From Candidatus Heimdallarchaeota archaeon (lineage in GTDB: Archaea; Asgardarchaeota; Heimdallarchaeia; Heimdallarchaeales; Heimdallarchaeaceae): 64,000 nt of DNA. A program made the position numbers and the translations under genes. Location of the stretch: NCBI GenBank assembly GCA_016840095.1, contig JAEOSZ010000006.1, positions 1 through 64,000 on the forward strand, read 5' to 3'. The notes beneath the pieces were generated by a model. That model was not told the DNA's origin. It worked only from the letters and a program-made list of their open reading frames with translations, and searched no databases. Below are positions 17,419 through 26,257 of this stretch, piece after piece. Position 1 is the stretch's first letter. Each line of letters starts with the position of its first letter.

Positions 17419-18552
17419 TTAAGAAATCAACTTGTAATAGATGGATTCAATTTGATCAGTTACATTGTCAAAAGCAAAATCTTTTCTGATTTTTTTTCTA
17501 GCTTTCTTTGCTGATTCAACTAGTTCATCATAGTTTTTAGAAGCAACAAAGATAGTTTCCTCTAATAGTTCTTCATTCCCAGCTTCAAACAGAACTCCGT
17601 TCTTACCATTGTCAAGCAGCCTTGGGATATCACCGATATCAGAAGCTATCACAGGAACACCCATAGCCAATGCTTCAATTATAGTTGTAGGAGAACCTTC
17701 CCAAAAACTTGGTTGTATCAAAATGTTTGTTTTTTCCAGAATATTAGGAATTTCCTTATGATTTACTGCTCCAAAGAGCTTAACTCTTTTTTCTTCTTTG
17801 AATTTAGATTCCAATGCGGAGAATAGTGAACCATCTCCCACAAACCAAAAGGAAATATTTTTTGTCTTTCTAATTATTCTATCTATAACTCGTGCATAGT
17901 ATGGTATTCCTTTCCAAGGTTCTAAATCTCCAATATAGGAAATCACAAATTCATTTTGAAGGCTTGGTGTTATTTCTGGAAAATGTTTTGGATTGATTGC
18001 ATTATTTATAATAACTATTCTCTCTAGATTGGAATGTATTGTTTCTTCTAATAATTTTGAATCTTGAAGACTAACGGAAGCAATTACATCAGCCTGAGAG
18101 AGAACAAATTTACCAAGGGTATAATCGAAAAATACTTTCGCAAATTCCTTCAAAAATCCCGTTTTGTAAGGAGGTCTTCCCACTCCCCCGTGTATATGGA
18201 GAAGCATTGGTGTTCCTTTTAGAAGCTTGTTTACTGCCGCCTGAATTGTTGTAAAATAAATATAAGAGTGAACATGAAAAATATCAACGTCTTTTAACTG
18301 CAACATTTTATGAAGCATAAAGCATGCAGGATTGATACCAAAAACATTCCATGGACTATAAAAACGGTGAACGGTCATATTTTGAAAATAACTCTGATAG
18401 GGAATTTTAGTACTGTTTTTCGTAGTAAAAACATCAATATGATGACCTCTGTTTGCAAGTTCATTAGAAAGATTACTTACATATCTTTCAGTACCTCCAT
18501 AACTTCTTGAACCGAAATAGGGAGTAACTTGAACTATTTTCAAGGGATCCAT
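17419..18552 (-). CDS. Glycosyltransferase family 4 (group 1)
   Basis: A retaining GT-B glycosyltransferase, 377 residues. The N-terminal domain opens with VQVTPYFGSRSYGGTERYV, the typical GGxE acceptor loop; the C-terminal nucleotide-sugar site contains EGSPTTIIEALAMGVPVIAS. It is probably peripheral on the inner face of the membrane, adding a sugar to a lipid-linked glycan. Last gene of a tight four-gene minus-strand operon (8 bases after the GT-C-like gene) headed by a BpsA-like enzyme. Donor and acceptor unknown. Confidence 0.9.
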   Translation of the reverse strand: MDPLKIVQVTPYFGSRSYGGTERYVSNLSNELANRGHHIDVFTTKNSTKIPYQSYFQNMTVHRFYSPWNVFGINPACFMLHKMLQLKDVDIFHVHSYIYFTTIQAAVNKLLKGTPMLLHIHGGVGRPPYKTGFLKEFAKVFFDYTLGKFVLSQADVIASVSLQDSKLLEETIHSNLERIVIINNAINPKHFPEITPSLQNEFVISYIGDLEPWKGIPYYARVIDRIIRKTKNISFWFVGDGSLFSALESKFKEEKRVKLFGAVNHKEIPNILEKTNILIQPSFWEGSPTTIIEALAMGVPVIASDIGDIPRLLDNGKNGVLFEAGNEELLEETIFVASKNYDELVESAKKARKKIRKDFAFDNVTDQIESIYYKLIS

Positions 18553-18560
18553 TTTTTCAC

Positions 18561-20225
18561 CTATAAATGATAAATAAGATAATTATGATTATTACTAATA
18601 ACGACATGTAAAGTAGGCCAATTATTGTCTAATACTCCAAATAGATAAGTTAGGTCTTGAGTTGAGAAACGTAAAGGAAGCCCTAACCACAAATCCATAA
18701 CCGTTCCTATTACAATATACTTATAGAATGTTCTAGCAAGCCTAATACCATTTGCTTGGATTGAGCTGTTCGCATCTAGAAATACTTGCGTATTGCGATC
18801 ATATATGTTAAAACCATTAATGTGTTTTGATATTGAAAATGGAATACTAATTTTGTATGATGTAATTATTGTAAGATTAACAGTTGAATTTATGCTATTT
18901 GCCAGTGTTAAATCCTGATATTCATTGGTTAAATTGTATCCTGGGAGGTATTGATCCCCCATATATGCAAAACTAAAATATGAATTTACGATTAGTGCAG
19001 AAACAAACAGTGGTTTCCATTTAGTTTTTAGTTTTGGGAGTATATCAGATATTGCAATATAAGCTAATAAACTAATAAACAATATCGTAAAAATGAAGGT
19101 TCGTGGAGCTACCCAAGAAAGTTCATGTTCTGAACCGAACATTAGAGAAAGTATCACAGTTAAACCATAGAAGAAGAATCCAAGAGTAAACAAAGCCATT
19201 CGTACAGTGTTGTTGAATAATAGAGCAATACCACTTAAAATCAAAATAATCACAAGTTCCAAAGTGATAAACCAAGAATTAAGGGTAGTACTGTATACAA
19301 ATAATCCTGCTACTTCAAGAATCACTATTGAAGCTACAAGAGCAATTGAACTTAATTTAACAATCTTTTGAGTTGTGAAAAAGTTAGAAATAATTCTTCC
19401 ATATCGTCTTCTAACAAAGAAACCCAGTAAGGTAATTGCTAACCATACAATCAGAAAAACATATTCTCTACCTATGAAAATATTGTAGATTTTCTCATAT
19501 GCAGGACTTGCATTCTGTAAATATTGATTTACTATTCCAAACTCTCTTGAAGTTTTGATAATTTGAATGATTAAAACAGCTGGTATTGTATAAACTAAAG
19601 ATAAAATTGATTTATAGTCTTTGGCTAGAAATATACTACTGAAAAAAATCACTGGCAACAAAAATATCGCTGATAAATGATGGATTTTGAGTGTAACAAC
19701 TGCAAGGAAACCTGCAGTAATCTGAGCTCTAAATTTCTCAGGTTTGCACAGATAAAGGTACAAACACAAACTGAATAAACTTATTCCCAAAGAGTTGGGC
19801 CGTCCCAGAAGCATTTGAATACCTAAGATAGCAGGAAATAGTAATATCAAGGCAAGATATTTTGAATTCACATCAGCAGATACGTAGCCTTTCCTCTTTT
19901 TGTCAATATGACGAATAAATGCAACTACTGTTAAATCAAAAATCAGTATAGGAATTATAGAACTAACAAATTCATAGATTAAACTAGCTTCTATGCCTGT
20001 TAATGCAGAGATTCCAGAAGCAAAAACGTGAAAACCAATAAAATCGATATAAGATTCACCAAAAGAAAGAGCAACGATATGACCATTTTCAATAATAGAA
20101 TCAATGTATTGCAAATGAATATACGAATCGAAACCATACATACCTAAATTGAAGTATAGTATCAAGAAAAAAAGAAGTAGTTTTCCAACTATAATTCCAG
20201 GAACAAAGTATGATCTACGAGTCAC
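18561..20225 (-). CDS. Polytopic membrane protein, GT-C glycosyltransferase-like
   Basis: A 554-residue protein with about 11-12 transmembrane helices and a short extracellular C-terminal domain. The first external loop carries GFDSYIHLQYID, resembling the acidic Asp...His loop motif of GT-C transferases that use polyprenyl-phosphate sugars. Gene order, with GT4 8 bases downstream and an MBL hydrolase 8 bases upstream, supports a role in moving or attaching glycans at the membrane. The family assignment rests on topology and this loop only. A membrane flippase or polymerase is the alternative. Confidence 0.6.
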   Translation of the reverse strand: MTRRSYFVPGIIVGKLLLFFLILYFNLGMYGFDSYIHLQYIDSIIENGHIVALSFGESYIDFIGFHVFASGISALTGIEASLIYEFVSSIIPILIFDLTVVAFIRHIDKKRKGYVSADVNSKYLALILLFPAILGIQMLLGRPNSLGISLFSLCLYLYLCKPEKFRAQITAGFLAVVTLKIHHLSAIFLLPVIFFSSIFLAKDYKSILSLVYTIPAVLIIQIIKTSREFGIVNQYLQNASPAYEKIYNIFIGREYVFLIVWLAITLLGFFVRRRYGRIISNFFTTQKIVKLSSIALVASIVILEVAGLFVYSTTLNSWFITLELVIILILSGIALLFNNTVRMALFTLGFFFYGLTVILSLMFGSEHELSWVAPRTFIFTILFISLLAYIAISDILPKLKTKWKPLFVSALIVNSYFSFAYMGDQYLPGYNLTNEYQDLTLANSINSTVNLTIITSYKISIPFSISKHINGFNIYDRNTQVFLDANSSIQANGIRLARTFYKYIVIGTVMDLWLGLPLRFSTQDLTYLFGVLDNNWPTLHVVISNNHNYLIYHL

Positions 20226-20233
20226 TTATACAC

Positions 20234-20908
20234 CTAACTATATTTTTCTAAATATGTTGTTATTACATCTTTTGGATTTATTATTGGTTTTCCATGTCCA
20301 GGAAGAAGCACTGAAGGTTTAGAAATTTGTAGCATCTTTATTGAAGCTTTTAATGCTTGATCATAATCTATTGCAAACATTCTTTTAGGGGGTAATAGGA
20401 CATTTCCTTTTCTGTTACTGTTGACAATATCACCACAAAAAAGTGCTTTGGTTTCCATATCTTCCAAGGCAATTGTTCCAGGGGTGTGACCAGGTAAATG
20501 ATACACCTTTAAACCATGTACTACTTCTCCATCAACTACTATTCGATCTACAGTATATCCTGAATGTGACATCAATTTTTCAAAAATCCCCATCGCTCTT
20601 CCAAAGAATTTTTCTCTTGGGGGGAGTTTTGCAGACTTGATTATGTATGGTTTTTCACTCTCATGGCATACAACTTCGGGACCATATAATTGCCCAAGTG
20701 TTTCTAAACCAGCAATATGGTCCATATGAGCATGAGTTAGTAAAACTGCTTCCAAAGGCTTTTCGGGAAAATTAGATTTCAAAGTATTGATTATTGATTT
20801 GGCACTTTTTGACATTCCAGTGTCTATTAAAACACAATGATTTTCCCTTTCAATCAAATAACTGTTTATTGGTCCAGGAACAAGATGGATATTTTCAAAA
20901 ATTTTCAT
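20234..20908 (-). CDS. Metallo-beta-lactamase-fold hydrolase
   Basis: A glyoxalase II-like MBL-fold protein of 224 residues. The metal motif THAHMDHIAG, then LPGHTPGTIA, FCGDIV and the final LPGHGKP give a complete binuclear site. It probably hydrolyses a thioester, phosphodiester or lactone in the cytoplasm. It lies 29 bases after the BpsA-like gene and 8 bases before the GT-C-like gene, so it is in the same operon. Its link to polyamine or glycan chemistry is unknown. Confidence 0.88.
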   Translation of the reverse strand: MKIFENIHLVPGPINSYLIERENHCVLIDTGMSKSAKSIINTLKSNFPEKPLEAVLLTHAHMDHIAGLETLGQLYGPEVVCHESEKPYIIKSAKLPPREKFFGRAMGIFEKLMSHSGYTVDRIVVDGEVVHGLKVYHLPGHTPGTIALEDMETKALFCGDIVNSNRKGNVLLPPKRMFAIDYDQALKASIKMLQISKPSVLLPGHGKPIINPKDVITTYLEKYS

Positions 20909-20937
20909 TAATTTATATTTTCATATTGAGTTTTAAA

Positions 20938-22095
20938 TCATTCTGCTTTTTTTTCTCCTTTCTTCTGAAAAATATTCTTTTTACATTTTGGACAACCAGC
21001 TTCCTTCAGCTGTTCAATAGTTACAAATTTGTAATTTTGACCCACTTCTATTTCAATCAAGCAATTTTTGCATTGGTAATATCTTTTTGTAGGTTTTCTT
21101 TCACCTGTATACAAAAAGCCTTCATAGCTGTTTTCAATTAATGGTTTAGCATCAGAAAAAATCTGTAAACGATAGAAATTTGATACTCCACCTAGTTTCT
21201 GGGCTCCTATGTATTCATTAAACCTTGGGTAAATAGCAGTAATTAAACAGTTCATTTTTGACATATTCTTTTGCAAAAGAAGCTGATCATTTGGTGGTTT
21301 GCTTCCAAAAGAAAGATACCCAACACCACCTGTTTTATTATTTGTGAGTTGTATTCCTCTTGAAATAAACAGATTATGTCCATTAATTGTATAAGGTGGA
21401 TCTGTCACAAAACAATCGTACTTGTTCTTATATTCACTTGGAATGGGTTTTCTTAAATCATGTTCAACAAATAAAATATTGGAATTGAGTTCTTGATTTG
21501 CTTTTTCAATAATATCTTGAATTCTAGTATCAATATCAAAAACTGTTATTTTTGATTTTGAACCAGTTAGTAAAGCTAATGCAATGCTGGTCAGATCGCT
21601 ATCTCCCACAAAAGCATAATTTCGGAAAAAGAGATCATAATTATTACTCATGGTAAGAACCCTAATTATACTAGTTTCCGTTGTTGCAAAAGATTGGTCT
21701 ATGACAGTATTAGGGGGACCTCGAAGATCAGTGAATGCTCTAAGTTTTTCGATGGGTTCTTTATAATTTTCAAGTGGGAAGGTAAAACCATTCTTACAAT
21801 TAAGGCACGAAAAAGACTTATTCAAACTCCCAAGCTCTGATAGAGCTTTAGAACCTAATTCGGATATACTTGTTCCTTCGCTCCTCTTTGAGCACCATTT
21901 TATCTTAGCAAATTCATTTCTTATTGCAACACAAATAGGTATAGGAAAACCAATCTCTTTTGAAATATCCATCATTGAAGAGTGAGGATATCTATCAATA
22001 ACCGCGAGAAACCTAATAAGGCCATGTATTCCTTCCTTTAGTCCTACATTGTTTTCAACTTGAGAAAGAGTAGAAATTATGGAATCTCTATCCAT
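20938..22095 (-). CDS. BpsA-like branched-chain polyamine synthase (aminopropyltransferase)
   Basis: Matches the archaeal/bacterial BpsA family (formerly DUF43), which adds aminopropyl groups from decarboxylated SAM to spermidine to make branched polyamines. An N-terminal winged-helix-like domain with a CLNC site (about residues 1-105) precedes a Rossmann methyltransferase-like fold with VGDSD at 163-167, FDIDTR at 186-191 and TDPPYT at 231-236. A second Cys pair set (CKNC, CPKC) forms a C-terminal ribbon. The third residue of the acidic loop is Ser where I recall Asp (GDDD) in characterised BpsA. First gene of a minus-strand operon, divergent from a PLP decarboxylase. Confidence 0.82.
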   Translation of the reverse strand: MDRDSIISTLSQVENNVGLKEGIHGLIRFLAVIDRYPHSSMMDISKEIGFPIPICVAIRNEFAKIKWCSKRSEGTSISELGSKALSELGSLNKSFSCLNCKNGFTFPLENYKEPIEKLRAFTDLRGPPNTVIDQSFATTETSIIRVLTMSNNYDLFFRNYAFVGDSDLTSIALALLTGSKSKITVFDIDTRIQDIIEKANQELNSNILFVEHDLRKPIPSEYKNKYDCFVTDPPYTINGHNLFISRGIQLTNNKTGGVGYLSFGSKPPNDQLLLQKNMSKMNCLITAIYPRFNEYIGAQKLGGVSNFYRLQIFSDAKPLIENSYEGFLYTGERKPTKRYYQCKNCLIEIEVGQNYKFVTIEQLKEAGCPKCKKNIFQKKGEKKAE

Positions 22096-22135
22096 GAATC
22101 AAAATTCGTATTATATTAAAAAATATGGTGGCTAC

Positions 22136-22155
22136 TGATAAATTCAGTTTTATCA
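22136..22155. promoter_or_regulatory. 20-bp inverted repeat in a divergent promoter
   Basis: TGATAAA and TTTATCA, perfect 7-bp arms, flank a 6-base spacer in the 121-base gap between the divergent BpsA-like and PLP-decarboxylase genes. Its position, 41 bases from the BpsA-like start and 62 from the decarboxylase start, suits an operator that controls both operons. No dedicated regulator gene is adjacent. Confidence 0.45.
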
Positions 22156-22216
22156 TAGAATATCCCAAGCGATAATATTAATTAAAGAGGATTTTTATTA
22201 TAAGTGCAAGAGCAAT

Positions 22217-23485
22217 ATGTTAGATATAATAGACCATTATCCTTACCTTAGTTATGAAGACAAGAAATTACTAATTCAACAGATAGACATTGAATCTTTG
22301 TCTGAGGATAAAAAAACACCTTTTTTCTTATTCCTCCCAAAAAGATTTGAAGATAATGTATTAGAAATAAAAACCAAACTAGGAAAAAGTATTCCAAATC
22401 TATTCATCTCATATGCTGCAAAAGCCAATTATCTTGGTAAAATATTGCAAAAATCGCACAAACTTGGTTTAGGTATTGAGGTTATGTCTCTTTTTGAGTT
22501 AAAACTTGCTGAAAAAGCAGGAATGAGATTGGACGAAGTTATTTTTAATGGTCCTGCAAAAACATCAGAAGAGCTGAATTATGCTATAAGCAACAAAATT
22601 GGTCACTTAAATGTTGAGTCACTTAATGAAATAAAAGAAATAGAAAGCATAGCAGCAAAACATGAAATTGTTCAAAATATCACTGTAAGAATACATCCAA
22701 AATTGAGCGAAGATACTGAAAAAAGACTGTTAATTAAGAAGAATAGTAAATTAGGTATAGACTTCTCAAGAGCTGTTAAATTATTTGAATATGCCAAAAA
22801 AAGTCCACATTTGAATCCTGTGGGAGTTCATACTCATGTTGGAACAAACTTAACTTCTCATGATTTTTATGATGAGTTACTTGAATTTCTTAATGATTAT
22901 ATCCTTGATTTGGAAAGTAAATTAGAAATCTCAATTTCAGAAATCAACTTGGGTGGGGGGTTAGCAAGTAAATCTACCCTGGAAAAGGAAAATTTCCAAA
23001 TAGACAAATTGGGGAAACAAGTATCATCAAAAATAGAGAATATAGCAAACAAAACAATAATCTTCGAGTTAGGAAGATGCCTAATTGAAGATAGTTTCAT
23101 TGCAATTACCAAGGTTTTGAGAACAAAGAAATCTTGGGGAAGGAAATGGGCATTTACTGATATTGGTGCAAATACATTAATCCCAATGAGATATTCGCAT
23201 TACAGTGCGATACCTGCTTTAAACAAAGGAAAAGGACAGTATACTAACATAGGTGGCCCCCTGTGTCTCCCAGTAGATATATTATCTGAGGAAGCAGTTA
23301 ACTTTGAGATAGATGAGAGTGATTTATTAATTGTTCTTAACTGTGGAGCTTATACACTTTCGATGAGCGAACAGTTTGGTTATCCAAGACCTGCAATATA
23401 TCAGTTATCTGAAAAGGGGATTGATTTGATTAAACCAGCAGATGATTTGGAGCAAATGATTAATGACTCATTTCATCTTAATTAG
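22217..23485 (+). CDS. PLP-dependent fold-type III decarboxylase (LysA/Orn/Arg-DC-like)
   Basis: An alanine-racemase-fold amino acid decarboxylase, 422 residues. The PLP lysine is probably K69 in SYAAKAN; HTHVGT is at 205-210, the Gly-rich phosphate site is NLGGGLAS, then ELGR, a GGPLC...D motif equivalent to the second-subunit Cys-Asp site, and a C-terminal GAYTLSMSEQFGYPRP. It decarboxylates a basic amino acid such as diaminopimelate, ornithine or a carboxylated polyamine; the specificity loop does not settle which. It is divergent from the BpsA-like gene and heads a six-gene plus-strand operon of mostly glycan genes. Confidence 0.85.
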   Translation: MLDIIDHYPYLSYEDKKLLIQQIDIESLSEDKKTPFFLFLPKRFEDNVLEIKTKLGKSIPNLFISYAAKANYLGKILQKSHKLGLGIEVMSLFELKLAEKAGMRLDEVIFNGPAKTSEELNYAISNKIGHLNVESLNEIKEIESIAAKHEIVQNITVRIHPKLSEDTEKRLLIKKNSKLGIDFSRAVKLFEYAKKSPHLNPVGVHTHVGTNLTSHDFYDELLEFLNDYILDLESKLEISISEINLGGGLASKSTLEKENFQIDKLGKQVSSKIENIANKTIIFELGRCLIEDSFIAITKVLRTKKSWGRKWAFTDIGANTLIPMRYSHYSAIPALNKGKGQYTNIGGPLCLPVDILSEEAVNFEIDESDLLIVLNCGAYTLSMSEQFGYPRPAIYQLSEKGIDLIKPADDLEQMINDSFHLN

Positions 23486-23515
23486 ATATTACGAGTAACA
23501 AAGGATGCTTGAAAA

Positions 23516-24019
23516 ATGGAATCAGTTGAGATATGCTCAATGAATTGCAAGAGCAAGTGTTGTAAAAGTACTCAACCAGCTCTAACATCAAATGATTTTG
23601 ATAGAATTAACGCCACACATCAGAGCAAACACTGGTTCTATTCTATTAAGAAAGAGGAGAATGCAACAAAAGTTATTTCAAAAAAAGAAGGACAAAATAA
23701 TTGTTTTTTTCTTTCAGAAGAAGGGTTGTGCAACATTTATGATTTAAGACCGCTTGATTGTGAGTTGTTTCCAATTTTTTTCAAAATAGAAAAAATTGAT
23801 AAAAATGAATATAGCCTTCGCTGGTTAGTCTGGTATTGCCCATTAACTGAAGCACTAGGCATAGATCCCCTTATTGAAAATGCAAGGAAAAAAATAGAAG
23901 AAATTTTAGAAAAAGATTCTGAACAATTATTCGAATATCAAGATGCCATGTATGTATCTCAAGGGTATAAGAGAAAACATTTCTTGTATGAAGAACGTTT
24001 AAAGATTAGAAGGAGATAA
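23516..24019 (+). CDS. Cys-rich YkgJ-type metal-binding protein
   Basis: A 167-residue protein of the YkgJ/CxxxCxxC zinc- or iron-chelating family. The cysteines are in CSMNCKSKCC near the N-terminus and CNIYDLRPLDC followed by WYCPLTE later, giving the usual cluster of about eight. The biochemical role of the family is not settled; some members bind an Fe-S cluster. It sits 30 bases after the decarboxylase and 8 bases before a GT2 gene, so it is part of the glycan operon. Confidence 0.75.
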   Translation: MESVEICSMNCKSKCCKSTQPALTSNDFDRINATHQSKHWFYSIKKEENATKVISKKEGQNNCFFLSEEGLCNIYDLRPLDCELFPIFFKIEKIDKNEYSLRWLVWYCPLTEALGIDPLIENARKKIEEILEKDSEQLFEYQDAMYVSQGYKRKHFLYEERLKIRRR

Positions 24020-24027
24020 AACTAACA

Positions 24028-25014
24028 ATGACCAATATTTCTCTCATTATACCAACTTTCAACAATGAATCAACTCTGAGAGCTTGTTTAGAATCTATTA
24101 GTAAGCAAAATTTAGTTCCTAGTGAAACAATTATTGCTGATGGTTATTCTACTGATAATACTATCAATATTGCTAAAGAATTTGATTGTAAAATTGTCTA
24201 TGAAAATAGAGGAACTAGGGCAGCTGCTTGTAATGAGGCATTAAAAGTTGCACAAGGAGACATAATTGCTTTTACTGATTCAGATGTAGTAGTAGATAAA
24301 GGTTGGTTGGAGAATATAGTTGAAGCTTTCAATAAAATGGATATTGAAGTTGCTTGCGTAGCAGGACCACATCTAGAATATCCTGATGAAAGCCTTTTTG
24401 GAAGAGCAGTTAGTGCTGTTTATAACACTATTTTTGGAGGAAGGTGGTCAGAACAAGCTAAGAGTATATTTGACAAACAAGAACGATTTGTTCAAAGTGC
24501 TGCTGGTTGCAATGCAGCATATAGAAGAGAATCTTTGGAAGAGGTTTTACCATTCAATGAATCTTTATTAACTGCAGAAGATACTGATATTAATTACAGG
24601 TTAATCCAAAGAGGTAAAAGATTATTCTTTACACCCAACGCTATAGTTTATCATCAGAGACCTCAAAAACACAAATCATTTAGAAATAAATCAAGAAAAT
24701 ATGCTATTGGTAAAATACAATTCTTCAGGGTCCATAAAGCAGGACTAGAATTATGGCATCTGATACCCTTACTTTATTTTTTTACAGGCATATTTCTTTC
24801 TCTAGCTCTTTTTGTTAATTTATGGGCAGGAATAGGATTGGCGGCATATTTTGGTGCATATTTAATTGTAATTAAGATAATTTCAGTAATTCAAGCAATA
24901 AAATATAGACAGTGGAAGTTCCTCTTTATGCTTCCAATAATGTTCTTTGAGGGGCATCTCTTCTGGAGCATAGGTATTTTACAAGAGGTTTTCTCAGCTA
25001 AGAAAGGGGATTAG
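24028..25014 (+). CDS. Glycosyltransferase family 2, membrane-anchored
   Basis: An inverting GT-A glycosyltransferase, 328 residues. It opens SLIIPTFNNESTL, has the metal/nucleotide motif TDSDVVVD near residue 92 and the acceptor ED motif LTAEDTDINYRL near 190. Two or three transmembrane helices follow from about residue 240, which should tether it to the cytoplasmic membrane. It probably extends a lipid-linked glycan or makes a polyprenyl-phosphate sugar. It is separated by one base from the following GT4 gene. Confidence 0.9.
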   Translation: MTNISLIIPTFNNESTLRACLESISKQNLVPSETIIADGYSTDNTINIAKEFDCKIVYENRGTRAAACNEALKVAQGDIIAFTDSDVVVDKGWLENIVEAFNKMDIEVACVAGPHLEYPDESLFGRAVSAVYNTIFGGRWSEQAKSIFDKQERFVQSAAGCNAAYRRESLEEVLPFNESLLTAEDTDINYRLIQRGKRLFFTPNAIVYHQRPQKHKSFRNKSRKYAIGKIQFFRVHKAGLELWHLIPLLYFFTGIFLSLALFVNLWAGIGLAAYFGAYLIVIKIISVIQAIKYRQWKFLFMLPIMFFEGHLFWSIGILQEVFSAKKGD

Positions 25015-25015
25015 A

Positions 25016-26245
25016 ATGGCTTTGAATATTGCTATGATTTTTGAACTAGGTCCAAATGATGAGGGAAGTATAGGTGGGGGAGTAGAACTACATGCCTTGA
25101 ATTTAGCAAAAGAACTGGTAAAAATGGGTCATGAAGTCACATATATTACTGGAGCAGTACCTGATTCTAGAAAAGAAATATCGCTTGAAGGAGTTAAAAT
25201 AAAAAGAATTGAGTTTGGAAAAACGATTAGTAGAACATATGATCCTCAGCAACTAAGCTTCTCAAGACAATTCTCATTTCTGTTAAAATCAATATTCTCC
25301 AAATCTAAGCAGTCAAAAAAAGAAACATTCGATATCTGTCACGGTCACATTTATTCTGCTGGAATCGTAGCAAAAATTATTGCTAGAAGAAACAAAGCAA
25401 AAGCAGTTAACACAATACATGGATCATACTATAAGTACTGGAATCAAATTGTATCAAGTAAACTAAAAGCTAGTTTTTATCGAAAAATGGAACGGTTCTT
25501 AGCTCCTCGTCTTGTAAGAAAATCTGCTGTTCAAATACATACTGATTATGATTTTGCTGAAACAGTAAAAGCATGGGTCAGACCGAGGTTTAAGAATCGC
25601 ATAATAACTATTTTGAATGGAGTAGATACAAAGAAATTTTCTCTTGACGTAAATCCTAATCCCGCAATATCAAAAGAGGTAGGACCCATTGTTATGACCT
25701 CAAGAAGATTAGTAGCTAAGAACGGTGTGATATTTCTAGTTCAAGGTTTTAAAGAAGTGATTCAGAACCACCCAGATGCAGTTCTTGTTATAATAGGTGA
25801 TGGACCAGAACGAGAAAGAATCCAAGACGAAATTCAGAAATTAAATTTAAGCTCCAATATTAGAATGATTGGGATGATTCCAAACGACGAAATTCCTTCA
25901 TATTTAGTGAAAGCGGATGTTATTGCAGTTCCAAGTATAGTAGAAGCTTCAAGCATAAGTGTATTAGAAGCAATGGCTATGAAAAAACCAGTTGTGGCAT
26001 CTGATATACCAGGAATCAGAGAGATAACTAAGTTTGGTGAAAACTGTGTGCTGGTACCGCCAATGAAACCATCCGATTTAGCTGATGGGATTAGTGAACT
26101 TCTAGAATCAAGAAAACGTAGGGAAGAATTAGGAGAAAGAGGTTACAATGAAGTCATTGAAAACTATACTTGGGAGAAGAAAGCTAAAGAAATTGAACTA
26201 TTATATTATAATATCATAGATGGTCATCTTCCAGAACAAGGTTAG
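25016..26245 (+). CDS. Glycosyltransferase family 4
   Basis: A GT-B transferase, 409 residues. The N-terminal acceptor domain has GGGVELHALNLAKEL and the C-terminal donor domain VEASSISVLEAMAMKKPVVASD, with GDGPERERI between. Probably acts on the cytoplasmic face in surface glycan assembly. Tightly coupled to the GT2 gene before it and the deacetylase gene after it. Sugar specificity cannot be read. Confidence 0.92.
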   Translation: MALNIAMIFELGPNDEGSIGGGVELHALNLAKELVKMGHEVTYITGAVPDSRKEISLEGVKIKRIEFGKTISRTYDPQQLSFSRQFSFLLKSIFSKSKQSKKETFDICHGHIYSAGIVAKIIARRNKAKAVNTIHGSYYKYWNQIVSSKLKASFYRKMERFLAPRLVRKSAVQIHTDYDFAETVKAWVRPRFKNRIITILNGVDTKKFSLDVNPNPAISKEVGPIVMTSRRLVAKNGVIFLVQGFKEVIQNHPDAVLVIIGDGPERERIQDEIQKLNLSSNIRMIGMIPNDEIPSYLVKADVIAVPSIVEASSISVLEAMAMKKPVVASDIPGIREITKFGENCVLVPPMKPSDLADGISELLESRKRREELGERGYNEVIENYTWEKKAKEIELLYYNIIDGHLPEQG

Positions 26246-26257
26246 GTAAGAGATAAA

